A model generated the notes under the pieces. That model saw only the letters and a list, made by a program, of their open reading frames with translations. It did not search any database and was not told where the DNA came from. Below, piece after piece: positions 32,588-40,068 of a DNA stretch of 64,000 nucleotides (within the stretch, counting starts at the first letter, position 1; each line of letters starts with the position of its first letter). Origin of the DNA: Hymenobacter cellulosivorans. GTDB lineage: Bacteria; Bacteroidota; Bacteroidia; Cytophagales; Hymenobacteraceae. The stretch spans positions 1,178,001-1,242,000 of the forward strand of contig NZ_CP095049.1 in assembly GCF_022919135.1 (NCBI RefSeq). The letters run 5' to 3'. A program made the position numbers and the translations under genes.

Positions 32588-33457
32588 ATGAACCTTTCTG
32601 CACCTTATCCTGGGTGGTCCCGACCCGAAGTTCACGGGCACCGGGGCTGTCGTGGGCTATTGCCGGAGAATACGCTACCCGCTTTTGCCCGCGCTGTAGC
32701 GCTGGGCGTGGACGTATTGGAGCTGGACGTGGTAATTTCTGCCGACCAGCAGGTAGTTGTGTCGCATGAGCCCTGGTTTTCGGCCCCTATCTGCCGTTTG
32801 CCCACTGGGGAGCCAATCGAGCCAGCTCACGAGTTGCAGCACAACCTATACCAGCTTTCCTACGCCCAAATTCGGCAGTACGACTGTGGCCTAACTCAGC
32901 ACCCACGCTTCCCTAAGCAGCAACCCTTGCCCGTATACAAGCCTCTGCTGCGCGAGGTAATCCGGCAGACAGAAGCCCAGGTTGCTCAGCTAGGCAGATC
33001 AGCGGTGCGCTACAGTATCGAGGTAAAAACGGAGCCGGGTGGCGACGATATTTTTCATCCTGGGCCTGCCGAATTTGTAGCGTTGGTACTGGCCGTGCTA
33101 GGGGAGGAGCAGGGAGTTCTGGAGCGCACTACGCTGCTCTCCTTCGACGAGCGTATTCTGCAATGGACCCGCCGGCTGGCCCCCAACTTGCCGCTGTGTT
33201 TACTGGTCGAAGACGGGCGGCCACTGGCCGAGCATCTGGCCGTGCTGGGCTTCGTGCCCCCAGTCTTTGGCCCCAATTACACCTTGCTTACCCCCGAGCT
33301 ACTACGCGAAGTGCAGGCTCTCGGCATGCGTCTCGTGCCCTGGACAGTAAACGATGAAGCTAGCATGCGTCGCCTCATTCAACTCGACGTTCACGGCATC
33401 ACCACCGATTACCCTGATCAGCTCCTTACAATACTGGCTGGTCAGCGCCAAGGATGA
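32588..33457 (+). CDS. Glycerophosphodiester phosphodiesterase
   Basis: A 289-residue TIM-barrel enzyme that hydrolyses glycerophosphodiesters to glycerol-3-phosphate and an alcohol. The catalytic start is HGHRGCRGLLPENT, with the HRG histidine and the EN glutamate. ELDVVISADQQVVVSHE follows with further metal ligands and the second histidine. RYSIEVKTEPGGDD and the C-terminal LVPWTVNDEASMRRLIQLDV and HGITTDYPD complete the family pattern. No signal peptide is seen, so a cytoplasmic form is likely. The ATG at 32588 is chosen. Downstream, composition turns AT-rich. Confidence 0.92.
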   Translation: MNLSAPYPGWSRPEVHGHRGCRGLLPENTLPAFARAVALGVDVLELDVVISADQQVVVSHEPWFSAPICRLPTGEPIEPAHELQHNLYQLSYAQIRQYDCGLTQHPRFPKQQPLPVYKPLLREVIRQTEAQVAQLGRSAVRYSIEVKTEPGGDDIFHPGPAEFVALVLAVLGEEQGVLERTTLLSFDERILQWTRRLAPNLPLCLLVEDGRPLAEHLAVLGFVPPVFGPNYTLLTPELLREVQALGMRLVPWTVNDEASMRRLIQLDVHGITTDYPDQLLTILAGQRQG

Positions 33458-33606
33458 TTCTTCCATACTGTGTCCGACGTGTTCCAAGCAATTGTACTAC
33501 GGGTGGAACACGGTGGTAAGCTCCGTTCTCCTCAATCAGGAAGCGGAGCTGTCAGCCATGGCCAAAGCAACCCATATTAGAGCTTATTTGTAATGTGTTC
33601 AGCTGC

Positions 33607-33723
33607 GTTACAAGCAGTCAGATACACAATATGTCAAAATGTAAAACAATTTTAGTGTAACAATAGAATGTAACGTGTAACTGTTGTATTGTTACATGAT
33701 GTTTGTTGTAACGATGTTACACG
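33607..33723. promoter_or_regulatory. Cluster of TGTAAC/GTTACA boxes upstream of the HTH gene
   Basis: Seven exact TGTAAC or GTTACA hexamers start at 33607, 33656, 33669, 33676, 33691, 33707 and 33716. They include inverted pairs with 9-bp (33676/33691) and 3-bp (33707/33716) spacers and outer CGTGTAAC/GTTACACG arms at 33674 and 33716. Four more lie inside the following gene (34006, 34042, 34066, 34087). About 0.3 would be expected by chance in this length. This looks like an operator array for a DNA-binding protein, possibly the one encoded just downstream. The 33458-33606 part of the gap shows nothing else. Confidence 0.7.
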
Positions 33724-33814
33724 TACAATCGATGTATGTTTTTACACGTTCTGTTTGTTGCATTAGAACACTTTTGACATCTTTACACCCTGTCCTTATT
33801 ACAACCCGCCCTCC

Positions 33815-34201
33815 ATGCCACACCAAGGTGAAATCCTTCAAGAAGCTATTAAAAACAGCGGTATTTCCATTACCCGCATCGTGGAGGAACTTGGTATCAC
33901 TCGTCCAACTATCTACCGTAAATTCAAAGAAGATAGTTTGGATTACGCATTTGTAAAGCGAGTAGGCGAAATAATCGGACACGATTTCTCAAATGATTTT
34001 ACCTCGTTACAACAGACTGTATTGCCATTTGTTGCTCCTTCTGTAACAATACAACCTAGTGTAAATGTAACGCAACGTACAAGTTCGTTACAATCTTCTG
34101 ATTCCGATCCTGTAAAGCAACTTATGGCTTTACAAACGAAGTACATAGCGCTCCTTGAAGCCTATAATGAGCTGCTTATGAAGGTGTACGGTCCTAAATG
34201 A
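33815..34201 (+). CDS. Small HTH DNA-binding protein of unknown role, adjacent to parS
   Basis: A 128-residue protein. Residues of about 5-50 form a helix-turn-helix (ILQEAIKNSGISITRIVEEL then GITRPTIYRKFKE), similar to small XRE- or Fis-type DNA-binding domains. Residues of about 64-95 are Thr/Ser/Gln-rich. The last 30 residues (DPVKQLMALQTKYIALLEAY) look like a helical or coiled-coil oligomerisation tail. The gene is visibly AT-richer than its neighbours, and four TGTAAC/GTTACA boxes run through its coding sequence in different codon frames. Its stop codon lies inside the palindrome that carries parS. Autoregulation and nucleoid binding are inference; acquisition by transfer is another explanation of the base composition. 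Confidence 0.75.
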   Translation: MPHQGEILQEAIKNSGISITRIVEELGITRPTIYRKFKEDSLDYAFVKRVGEIIGHDFSNDFTSLQQTVLPFVAPSVTIQPSVNVTQRTSSLQSSDSDPVKQLMALQTKYIALLEAYNELLMKVYGPK

Positions 34202-34238
34202 CAAATATGTTCCACGTGAAACATATTTGTCATTTAGG
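34193..34238. other. parS centromere site inside a 46-bp palindrome
   Basis: TGTTCCACGTGAAACA at 34208-34223 fits the ParB-binding parS consensus TGTTNCACGTGAAACA exactly. It is embedded in a longer palindrome: 34193-34211 and 34220-34238 are perfectly complementary (19 bases each), and only one of the four central pairs is mismatched. The flanking arms are AT-rich. Known parS sites bind Spo0J/ParB near chromosome origins. parA and parB are not in the window. The palindrome could also work as a terminator stem for the HTH gene. Confidence 0.9.
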
Positions 34239-34315
34239 GCGTAGAGAAGGCCTGTATCAGTAGCCGAGTGTTTGGTAACAATAGTGGAGTAGAGTAAGCC
34301 TACCTATCGAGAAAG

Positions 34316-34879
34316 CTAATACACAATTTTGCAGCGTTCCTGCTGCAGTAGATACATCTCCTGGGGTACAGCCAGTGCGGACAGAGCGTTATCAAACTCG
34401 GCTTTGTTTCGGTCTCGGAACTCTCTTCTTTTAATGGCTTCGAGAAAACGCCGGCTGTCTTCAGGACTTTCCAAGCTGAGGCCTGGTACCGTAGTCGGTC
34501 GTCCCGCCTCGTCCTTCGCTACCATCGTAAAATAGGAAGTGTTAGTGTGCTTGACCGAGCCACTGCGCACATCTTCGGCAATGACCTTGATGCCGACTAG
34601 TAGAGAAGTGCGCCCAACATAATTGACCGAAGCCAGCAAGGATACTAACTCTCCAACCTCAACTGGCTGCAGGAAATTGACGCCATCCACGCTGACCGTG
34701 ACGCAGTAGTTTCCGGCATGTTTGGAAGCAGCGGCATAGGCCACTTTGTCCATCAACGACAACAGAATTCCCCCGTGAATCTTGCCACCAAAATTGGCAT
34801 AGGAAGGAATCATCAATTCGGTGAGCGTAACCCGCGAGTAAGACACGGGCCGGAAGTTAGGTAAGGTGATTTCAGACAT
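34316..34879 (-). CDS. Acyl-CoA thioesterase, hotdog fold
   Basis: A 187-residue protein starting at the ATG at 34879 (MSEITLPNF); the frame extends 33 codons further upstream, but that part looks like a chance hydrophobic leader. The hotdog core shows YANFGGKIHGGILLSLMDKVAYAAASKHAG (HGG...D pattern of acyl-CoA hydrolases), VDGVNFLQPVEVGELVSLLASV and NTSYFTMVAKDEAGRPTTVP. Such enzymes hydrolyse medium- or long-chain acyl-CoA in the cytoplasm. A C-terminal helical extension of about 40 residues follows. It is separated from the upstream DciA-like gene by a hairpin. Confidence 0.88.
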   Translation of the reverse strand: MSEITLPNFRPVSYSRVTLTELMIPSYANFGGKIHGGILLSLMDKVAYAAASKHAGNYCVTVSVDGVNFLQPVEVGELVSLLASVNYVGRTSLLVGIKVIAEDVRSGSVKHTNTSYFTMVAKDEAGRPTTVPGLSLESPEDSRRFLEAIKRREFRDRNKAEFDNALSALAVPQEMYLLQQERCKIVY

Positions 34880-34963
34880 GGGGTAGGGGAGGTGCAGTAA
34901 AAAGAAGAGAAGTAAAAAGGGTGCTCTTAAGTAGTCGAGCCAATTCCTTAAATGGGTGACAAA

Positions 34964-34994
34964 ATAAAAGCTCCACAATTGACTGTGGAGCTTT
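34964..34994 (-). terminator. Terminator of the recF-dciA-like operon
   Basis: Arms AAAGCTCCACA (34968-34978) and TGTGGAGCTTT (34984-34994). On the minus strand the stem is followed by TATTTTG. It lies after the DciA-like gene and before the thioesterase. Confidence 0.75.
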
Positions 34995-35107
34995 GGCTGA
35001 ATACGGTGGCCGACTAAAGAGTGCTGCGCTAGCTCATAATAACCCGGAGAGCTGAGCCGCCGGCTGTTCAGGTTGGGTTAAGGCCGGTTGGGACTTAAAA
35101 AGTCATT

Positions 35108-35431
35108 CTAAAGGAAAACCACTTCCTTGATGACCTGCTCACCAACCTCTGCGTTGATTAGGTCGAGCACCCGGGTCTTGGCCATCACCAGCTCATGTTT
35201 GAGCGGAGCAGAGCTAAGACGCACAAACAGCTTGCCCTGGCTGATGTATACCTCCTGGGTTTTGAGAGCTACAGCCTTGCCCATGATCCGCTCCCAACTC
35301 GAAACGACCAGTGTCTCGTTGAGTTTGCCTTGCAGACGGTAGGCCTTAAGCAGCGCCGTTATGCCCTCCTTTAGGGTGAGGACATCGGCCTTACGGGAAT
35401 TTTCGGGCGAGTTATATTTTTTCAAAATCAC
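35108..35431 (-). CDS. DUF721/DciA-like protein
   Basis: A 107-residue basic protein of the DUF721 family (LKEGITALLKAYRLQGKLNE, VVSSWERIMGKAVALKTQEVYI, LFVRLSSAPLKHELVMAK). DUF721 members include DciA, the replicative helicase loader/interactor of many bacteria. In Bacteroidetes the gene commonly lies beside recF, as here (85 bp downstream, same strand). The start is GTG at 35431 with TTG at 35425 as alternative. DNA-binding and helicase-loading functions are inferred from the family, not shown. Confidence 0.82.
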   Translation of the reverse strand: MILKKYNSPENSRKADVLTLKEGITALLKAYRLQGKLNETLVVSSWERIMGKAVALKTQEVYISQGKLFVRLSSAPLKHELVMAKTRVLDLINAEVGEQVIKEVVFL

Positions 35432-35516
35432 TGGATATACTACGCGCGAACTGATGAGCTGTGATAGTCATACTGACCTTGCTGACAGCTTCTGCAAAGA
35501 TAAAGTAGATGGCCGA

Positions 35517-36626
35517 CTAAAGGGCCGTTACGTGGCCACTTTCAACCCGAAATCGGCTGATCTGTTCCGAAAGGTTCGCCAAGGCGCGGTCAGTACGCTC
35601 CAGATGAGTATCGGTCAAAAAAACCTGACCGAAGGTCTGATCGGCGACGAGTTGCAGCAAGCGAGTAATGCGCTTCTCGTCCAGGCGGTCGAAGATGTCG
35701 TCAAGGAGTAGAATGGGCTTGTGCTGCTTACGGGTGGCAGCTATTTCAAACTGTGCCAGCTTGAGGGCAATAGCATACGATTTCTGCTGGCCCTGGGAGC
35801 CATAGTTCTTTACTGATACCCCATCCATCAAAAACACGAAGTCGTCTTTGTGTGGGCCTACCGTGGTGCGTTGCAACGCTAAATCTTTACGCTCGAAGGT
35901 GCGCAGTAAGTGTAGGAAGTCGGCATCGGGTAACTGGCTCTTGTACTCCAGTGTGACTTCCTCCCGGCTGTCGGCGAGCTGCTGGTAGTGGCGCTGAAAG
36001 ATAGGAGTGAAGTCGGCTAGGAACTGCTGGCGCAGCTGCACCAATTGGGTGCCTACAGGCGCTAGCTGTTCATCTAATACTAGTAGGTAGTCGCGGTCGT
36101 AGCCCTGGCGGTCGGCGGCTTGCTTAAGCACGGCATTGCGTTGGCGCAGGAGGTGATTATACTGAATGAGCAACTCCAGGTACTCGTGGTTGAGCTGGGA
36201 AATCAGGCTGTCGAAATAACGGCGGCGCTCCTCACTGCCCTGCCGAATCAGGTCAGTATCGTAGGGCGAGATAAGCACCACTGGGAAGCGGCCGATGTGG
36301 TCGGAGATGCGCTCGTAGGCCTGCTTGTTGTGGGTCACGGCTTTCTTCTGCCCGGCTCGCAGACTACACTGAATGGTTTCGCGCACGTCGTCGGGCGGGG
36401 TGCAGAACCGGCCTTTCACCACGAAGAACTCCTCGCCTTGTTTTATGCTCTGGGCATCCGAACTGGTGAAGGCGCTTTTAGTCAACGCCAAATAGTGGAT
36501 GGCATCGAGCAGGTTGGTCTTCCCACTGCCGTTATCTCCTATAAAACAGTTGATATGGGGCGAGAGCTGAAGCGTCGCCTCATCGTAGTTTTTGAAGAAC
36601 AGCAGATGTAGAGTTTCAAGAATCAT
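35517..36626 (-). CDS. recF: DNA replication/repair protein RecF
   Basis: A 369-residue SMC-like ATPase of recombinational repair at gaps and stalled forks. Walker A is FIGDNGSGKTNLLDAIHYL (residues 28-46). The family block SPYDTDLIRQGSEERRRYFD follows, then an ABC-type signature in NYGSQGQQKSYAIALKLAQ, and Walker B reads ILLLDDIFDRLDEKR. Length is normal. It heads a minus-strand operon with the DciA-like gene and is divergent from pdhA, with only 65 bp between the two starts. In many bacteria recF lies near the chromosome origin. Confidence 0.96.
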   Translation of the reverse strand: MILETLHLLFFKNYDEATLQLSPHINCFIGDNGSGKTNLLDAIHYLALTKSAFTSSDAQSIKQGEEFFVVKGRFCTPPDDVRETIQCSLRAGQKKAVTHNKQAYERISDHIGRFPVVLISPYDTDLIRQGSEERRRYFDSLISQLNHEYLELLIQYNHLLRQRNAVLKQAADRQGYDRDYLLVLDEQLAPVGTQLVQLRQQFLADFTPIFQRHYQQLADSREEVTLEYKSQLPDADFLHLLRTFERKDLALQRTTVGPHKDDFVFLMDGVSVKNYGSQGQQKSYAIALKLAQFEIAATRKQHKPILLLDDIFDRLDEKRITRLLQLVADQTFGQVFLTDTHLERTDRALANLSEQISRFRVESGHVTAL

Positions 36627-36691
36627 TCAGGTTCGGAATTGCAATCCTTTTACGTACTTTCGCATCCCAAACGCGAACAACCGAGAGTACG

Positions 36692-37864
36692 ATGGCGGAG
36701 ACGAAAGTAAAGGCTACCCCAAGCGCATCCAATTCGGCGAAAAAATCGTCGAATAAGAAGGCTACCCCTAAAGCAGACGGTGCCACCGAAACGGTGAAGC
36801 AACCGGATCCGGTATTGCCCCCGACCGACGAGCAGCAGCCCGAGCAGAATGCTCCGCGTGCTACGTCGCCGGCCGAGCCCCAATTCTCTAAGGAGACCTA
36901 CCTGACTTGGTACGAGCAGATGCAGCTCATGCGCAAGTTTGAGGAGAAGGCTGGTCAGCTCTACGGTCAACAGAAGATTAAGGGTTTCTGCCACCTCTAT
37001 ATTGGCCAGGAAGCCTGCGTGGCTGGTGCCGTGTCGGCCCTGCAAAAAGGCGACAAGTGGATTACTGCTTACCGCGACCATGCCCACCCTCTAGCCCTGG
37101 GCACTTCGCCCAACGCCATCATGGCGGAGCTGTATGCCAAAGCTACTGGTTGCTCGAAAGGCAAAGGCGGCTCGATGCACATGTTCGACAAAGAGGTAAA
37201 CTTCGTTGGCGGCCACGGCATCGTAGGCGGTCAGGTGCCGATGGGTGCTGGCCTGGCCTTCGCCGAGAAGTACAACAAGACTGGCAACCTCTGCATTTGC
37301 TACATGGGTGATGGTGCCGTGCGCCAGGGTGCCCTGCACGAGGCTTTCAACATGGCTATGCTGTGGAAGCTGCCCGTCATCTTCGTTGTAGAGAATAACG
37401 GTTATGCCATGGGTACGTCGGTACAGCGCACCTCGAACGTGACTGAACTCTACCACATCGGTCGTGGTTACGACATGCCCTCCGAGCCAGTGAACGGCAT
37501 GAACGTGGAAGACATTCACGAGGCCGTAGCTCGCGCCGCTGAGCGCGCCCGGGCCGGTGAAGGCCCCACATTCCTGGAGTTCAAAACCTACCGCTACAAA
37601 GGTCACTCGATGAGCGACCCGGCAAAATACCGGACCAAGGAGGAACTAGAAGACTACCGTTCGCGTGATGCTATCGAGTCGGTACGCCACACCATCCTGA
37701 CCCACAATATGGCAACGGAAGAGCAGCTGACGGCCATCGACGAGAAGATCAAAGCGCAGGTGCAGGAGTCGGTAGAGTTTGCTGAGAACTCGCCTTTCCC
37801 TACTGCCGACGAGCTGTACAAAGACGTCTACGTGCAGCAGGACTATCCTTACATCCGCGACTAA
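36692..37864 (+). CDS. pdhA: Pyruvate dehydrogenase E1 component, alpha subunit
   Basis: A 390-residue thiamine-diphosphate enzyme subunit of the alpha2beta2 E1, which decarboxylates pyruvate for acetyl-CoA formation. The TPP-binding motif is GDGAVRQGALHEAFNMAM followed by VIFVVENN. YIGQEACVAGAVSALQKGD and the phosphorylation-loop-like YRYKGHSMSDPAKYR are also typical. The first 65 or so residues are an Ala/Ser/Lys/Pro-rich disordered extension (ATPSASNSAKKSSNKKATP region) not needed for the fold; its role is unknown. pdhB is not adjacent. A TACTTTCG element near 36655 may be the promoter, sharing the short gap with recF. Confidence 0.95.
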   Translation: MAETKVKATPSASNSAKKSSNKKATPKADGATETVKQPDPVLPPTDEQQPEQNAPRATSPAEPQFSKETYLTWYEQMQLMRKFEEKAGQLYGQQKIKGFCHLYIGQEACVAGAVSALQKGDKWITAYRDHAHPLALGTSPNAIMAELYAKATGCSKGKGGSMHMFDKEVNFVGGHGIVGGQVPMGAGLAFAEKYNKTGNLCICYMGDGAVRQGALHEAFNMAMLWKLPVIFVVENNGYAMGTSVQRTSNVTELYHIGRGYDMPSEPVNGMNVEDIHEAVARAAERARAGEGPTFLEFKTYRYKGHSMSDPAKYRTKEELEDYRSRDAIESVRHTILTHNMATEEQLTAIDEKIKAQVQESVEFAENSPFPTADELYKDVYVQQDYPYIRD

Positions 37865-37918
37865 CTTCCCCGCGGAGTTTTACCCGGCTGCCCGGCCGCC
37901 CTTTTTGAAAGCCTAGTA

Positions 37919-38695
37919 ATGTCTAAGATTCCCTACACGCGCAATAGCCCGCAGAACCGTCCGCAGCAGACCCAGGTCCCGGCGGACCCTAATCAGCCCA
38001 TCGAAGGTGACTTGGTACCCGAGCATCCCTTGCTCGAAGACCCGGATGCCTTGGCTGAGCGGCTGGCTAACTCGGAGGACTTCCTGCGTCGCAACAAGAA
38101 TGTACTGCTCGGCCTGCTGGCTGTAGTGGTGCTGGCCGTGGTAGGAGCTTTCGGGTATTACACTTGGCGCTCATCGCAGGATACCAAGGCTCAAGCGGCC
38201 ATGTTTCAGGCAGTGAACTACTGGGAAGCTGACTCACTGAACAAGGCAATGAAGGGTGATGGTCAATACGACGGCCTGGAAGCCATTGCCTCGGAGTACA
38301 GCGGTACCAAAGCTGGCAATCTGGCTAACTTCTACGCCGGTGCTGCCGCGCTGAAGCAAGGCAAGTTCCAGGCGGCCATCGACTACCTGGAAGATTTCAG
38401 CTCGGACGACCTGTTGGTACAGGCCCGCGCTTATGCCCTGCTCGGCGACGCCAACCTGGAGCTCAACAAGTACAAGGAGGCGGCCGACTTATATAACAAG
38501 GCTGCCAACTACAACGCCAACGAATACTTCTCGCCCGGCTACCTGATGAAGGAAGCTACGGCTCGGGAGTTGGCCAAGGACAACGAAGGTGCCATCAAGG
38601 CATACGACAAAATTCTGACCGACTACCAGAACGCCCAGGAAGTAGGCGAAGCCAAGCAATTCAAGGCCCGCCTCGAAGGCTTGGCTGGCAAATAA
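37919..38695 (+). CDS. Membrane-anchored tetratricopeptide-repeat protein (YfgM-like)
   Basis: A 258-residue protein. A soluble N-terminal part (residues 1-59) precedes one membrane helix (61-83, NVLLGLLAVVVLAVVGAFGY). A C-terminal helical-repeat domain reads GLEAIASEYSGTKAGNLANF, AIDYLEDFSSDDLLVQARAY and AADLYNKAANYNANEYFSPG, which are TPR-like. This is the plan of YfgM, an ancillary subunit of the SecYEG translocon and chaperone network. The gene follows pdhA at 54 bp and precedes ribH after a terminator. Confidence 0.8.
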   Translation: MSKIPYTRNSPQNRPQQTQVPADPNQPIEGDLVPEHPLLEDPDALAERLANSEDFLRRNKNVLLGLLAVVVLAVVGAFGYYTWRSSQDTKAQAAMFQAVNYWEADSLNKAMKGDGQYDGLEAIASEYSGTKAGNLANFYAGAAALKQGKFQAAIDYLEDFSSDDLLVQARAYALLGDANLELNKYKEAADLYNKAANYNANEYFSPGYLMKEATARELAKDNEGAIKAYDKILTDYQNAQEVGEAKQFKARLEGLAGK

Positions 38696-38720
38696 GTCTG
38701 CCGATTAACCTCAATCACAC

Positions 38721-38758
38721 AAGCTGCGCTTTTCCGCAAGGAAGGCGCAGCTTTGTTT
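38721..38758 (+). terminator. Terminator after the TPR gene
   Basis: Arms AAGCTGCGC (38721-38729) and GCGCAGCTT (38745-38753), extended inside by TCC-gcaa-GGA pairing, followed by TGTTTT. Confidence 0.85.
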
Positions 38759-38792
38759 TATAAGTAAACTGACCACTGAACCGAAGACGGCT

Positions 38793-39269
38793 ATGGCTAC
38801 TTCCCTGAAAAACTTGAGTGACTACACCGCCAACAGCTTCGTCGATATCTCCGACAAACGCTTTGGGCTGGTAGTAGCCGAATGGAACCGCGAAATTACC
38901 GATGTGCTGGCCCAAGGCGCTTACGATACCCTAATCAAGCACGGAGCCAAGGAAGAGAACATCTACCGCAACAGCGTACCCGGCAGCTTTGAGCTGACGC
39001 TGGGTGCTCAGTTCCTGGCCCAGCACGAGGAAATTGATGCTGTCATCTGTCTGGGCGTCGTTATCAAAGGCGACACCAAGCATGACGACTACATCAACCA
39101 CGCCGTAGCTCACGGTCTGACTAACGTGGGACTGAAGTTTAATAAGCCCGTCATCTTCGGCTTGGTAACGACCAACAACCTGGAACAGGCCTTAGACCGG
39201 GCCGGGGGCAAGCACGGCAACAAGGGCGTGGAGGCTGCCGCTGCCGCTATTCACATGCTGGGCTTCTAA
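38793..39269 (+). CDS. ribH: 6,7-dimethyl-8-ribityllumazine synthase
   Basis: A 158-residue enzyme of the riboflavin pathway that joins 5-amino-6-ribitylaminouracil to 3,4-dihydroxybutanone 4-phosphate. The active-site elements are VVAEWNREIT, NSVPGSFELTLGA, GVVIKGDTKHDDYI (with the catalytic His and the phosphate-binding loop) and FGLVTTNN. Length is normal for the family, which forms pentamers or icosahedral shells. Other rib genes are not near. Confidence 0.97.
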   Translation: MATSLKNLSDYTANSFVDISDKRFGLVVAEWNREITDVLAQGAYDTLIKHGAKEENIYRNSVPGSFELTLGAQFLAQHEEIDAVICLGVVIKGDTKHDDYINHAVAHGLTNVGLKFNKPVIFGLVTTNNLEQALDRAGGKHGNKGVEAAAAAIHMLGF

Positions 39270-39335
39270 GCCAAAGGGTAATGCGCAGCTGCGGGCAAAG
39301 AAAAATCGTAGCTGGCTGATTATCGGACAAAACCG

Positions 39336-39343
39336 TAGCTTTG
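39336..39343 (+). promoter_or_regulatory. -7 promoter box (TAGCTTTG) upstream of dksA
   Basis: An exact TAnnTTTG match in the 247-bp gap between ribH and dksA. It would give a long leader of about 170 bases, with a very AT-rich end (39477-39500). No clear -33 element is seen. Confidence 0.45.
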
Positions 39344-39516
39344 CGGCCAAATAGCGCGGGAATACGCCAAAACCGGAAACCCACTGTTTACGGGAAAGCT
39401 TCGCAGCAACTTATTTGGTAGGCTTGCTGTTTAAAAGCTAAATATGCCGGGATTTTGCTAAGACCTTGCTTGGTAAAAATTTAATATTCAATTAATTAAC
39501 CTCTCCCTGAACCCCC

Positions 39517-39900
39517 ATGAGTGAAGAAAACCTACGCTATTCCAGGGAAGAACTGGCTGAGTTTGCGGAAATCATCCAAGACAAACTCAACGCAGCCCGC
39601 AAGGAAGTAGCATTCATCAAAGAAACTCTGAGCCGCAAAAACGACTCGGGCACCGACAACACCGCTTCCTCGGCTAAGGTGCTGGAAGACGGCGCTGACA
39701 CGGCCGAAAAGGAAAGCATGAACCAGTTGGCCTCGCGCCAGATGAAGTTCATCCAGCAGCTTGAAAACGCCCTGGTACGTATCAAGAACGGTACCTATGG
39801 CGTGTGCATCGGCACCGGCAAGCTGATTCCCAAGGAGCGTCTGCGCGCTGTACCCCACACCCAGCACTCCATCGAAGCCAAAATGGCGCGTCGCGACTAG
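39517..39900 (+). CDS. TraR/DksA family transcription factor with degenerate zinc finger
   Basis: A 127-residue protein of the DksA/TraR group, which binds in the RNA polymerase secondary channel and modifies initiation, often with ppGpp. The coiled-coil part (residues of about 10-85, ELAEFAEIIQDKLNAARKEV) is intact, with the EDGADTAEKES turn at its tip. The C-terminal zinc-finger block reads YGVCIGTGKLIPKERLRAVP and holds only one of the four cysteines of the canonical C4 finger. This is the usual Bacteroidetes form, so zinc binding is unlikely. It is a single gene with a terminator at 39924. Confidence 0.9.
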   Translation: MSEENLRYSREELAEFAEIIQDKLNAARKEVAFIKETLSRKNDSGTDNTASSAKVLEDGADTAEKESMNQLASRQMKFIQQLENALVRIKNGTYGVCIGTGKLIPKERLRAVPHTQHSIEAKMARRD

Positions 39901-39923
39901 TCGCGCTGCCCAGCTTCCATCTT

Positions 39924-39981
39924 TGCCCGGACTAGCGGCAGGCGGCCTTCAGCGCCCGCGCCGTTGGTCCGGGCACTGTTT
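39924..39981 (+). terminator. Terminator after dksA
   Basis: Arms TGCCCGGAC (39924-39932) and GTCCGGGCA (39967-39975) around a GC-rich inner stem, followed by TGTTTTC. Confidence 0.65.
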
Positions 39982-40068
39982 TCAGGGCTACCGCGTTAGC
40001 CCGCCGGATTTTCCTCTGATTCATTTTTACCTTGTACCGTAGCGATACGGCACTCATTCCTTGCAACC

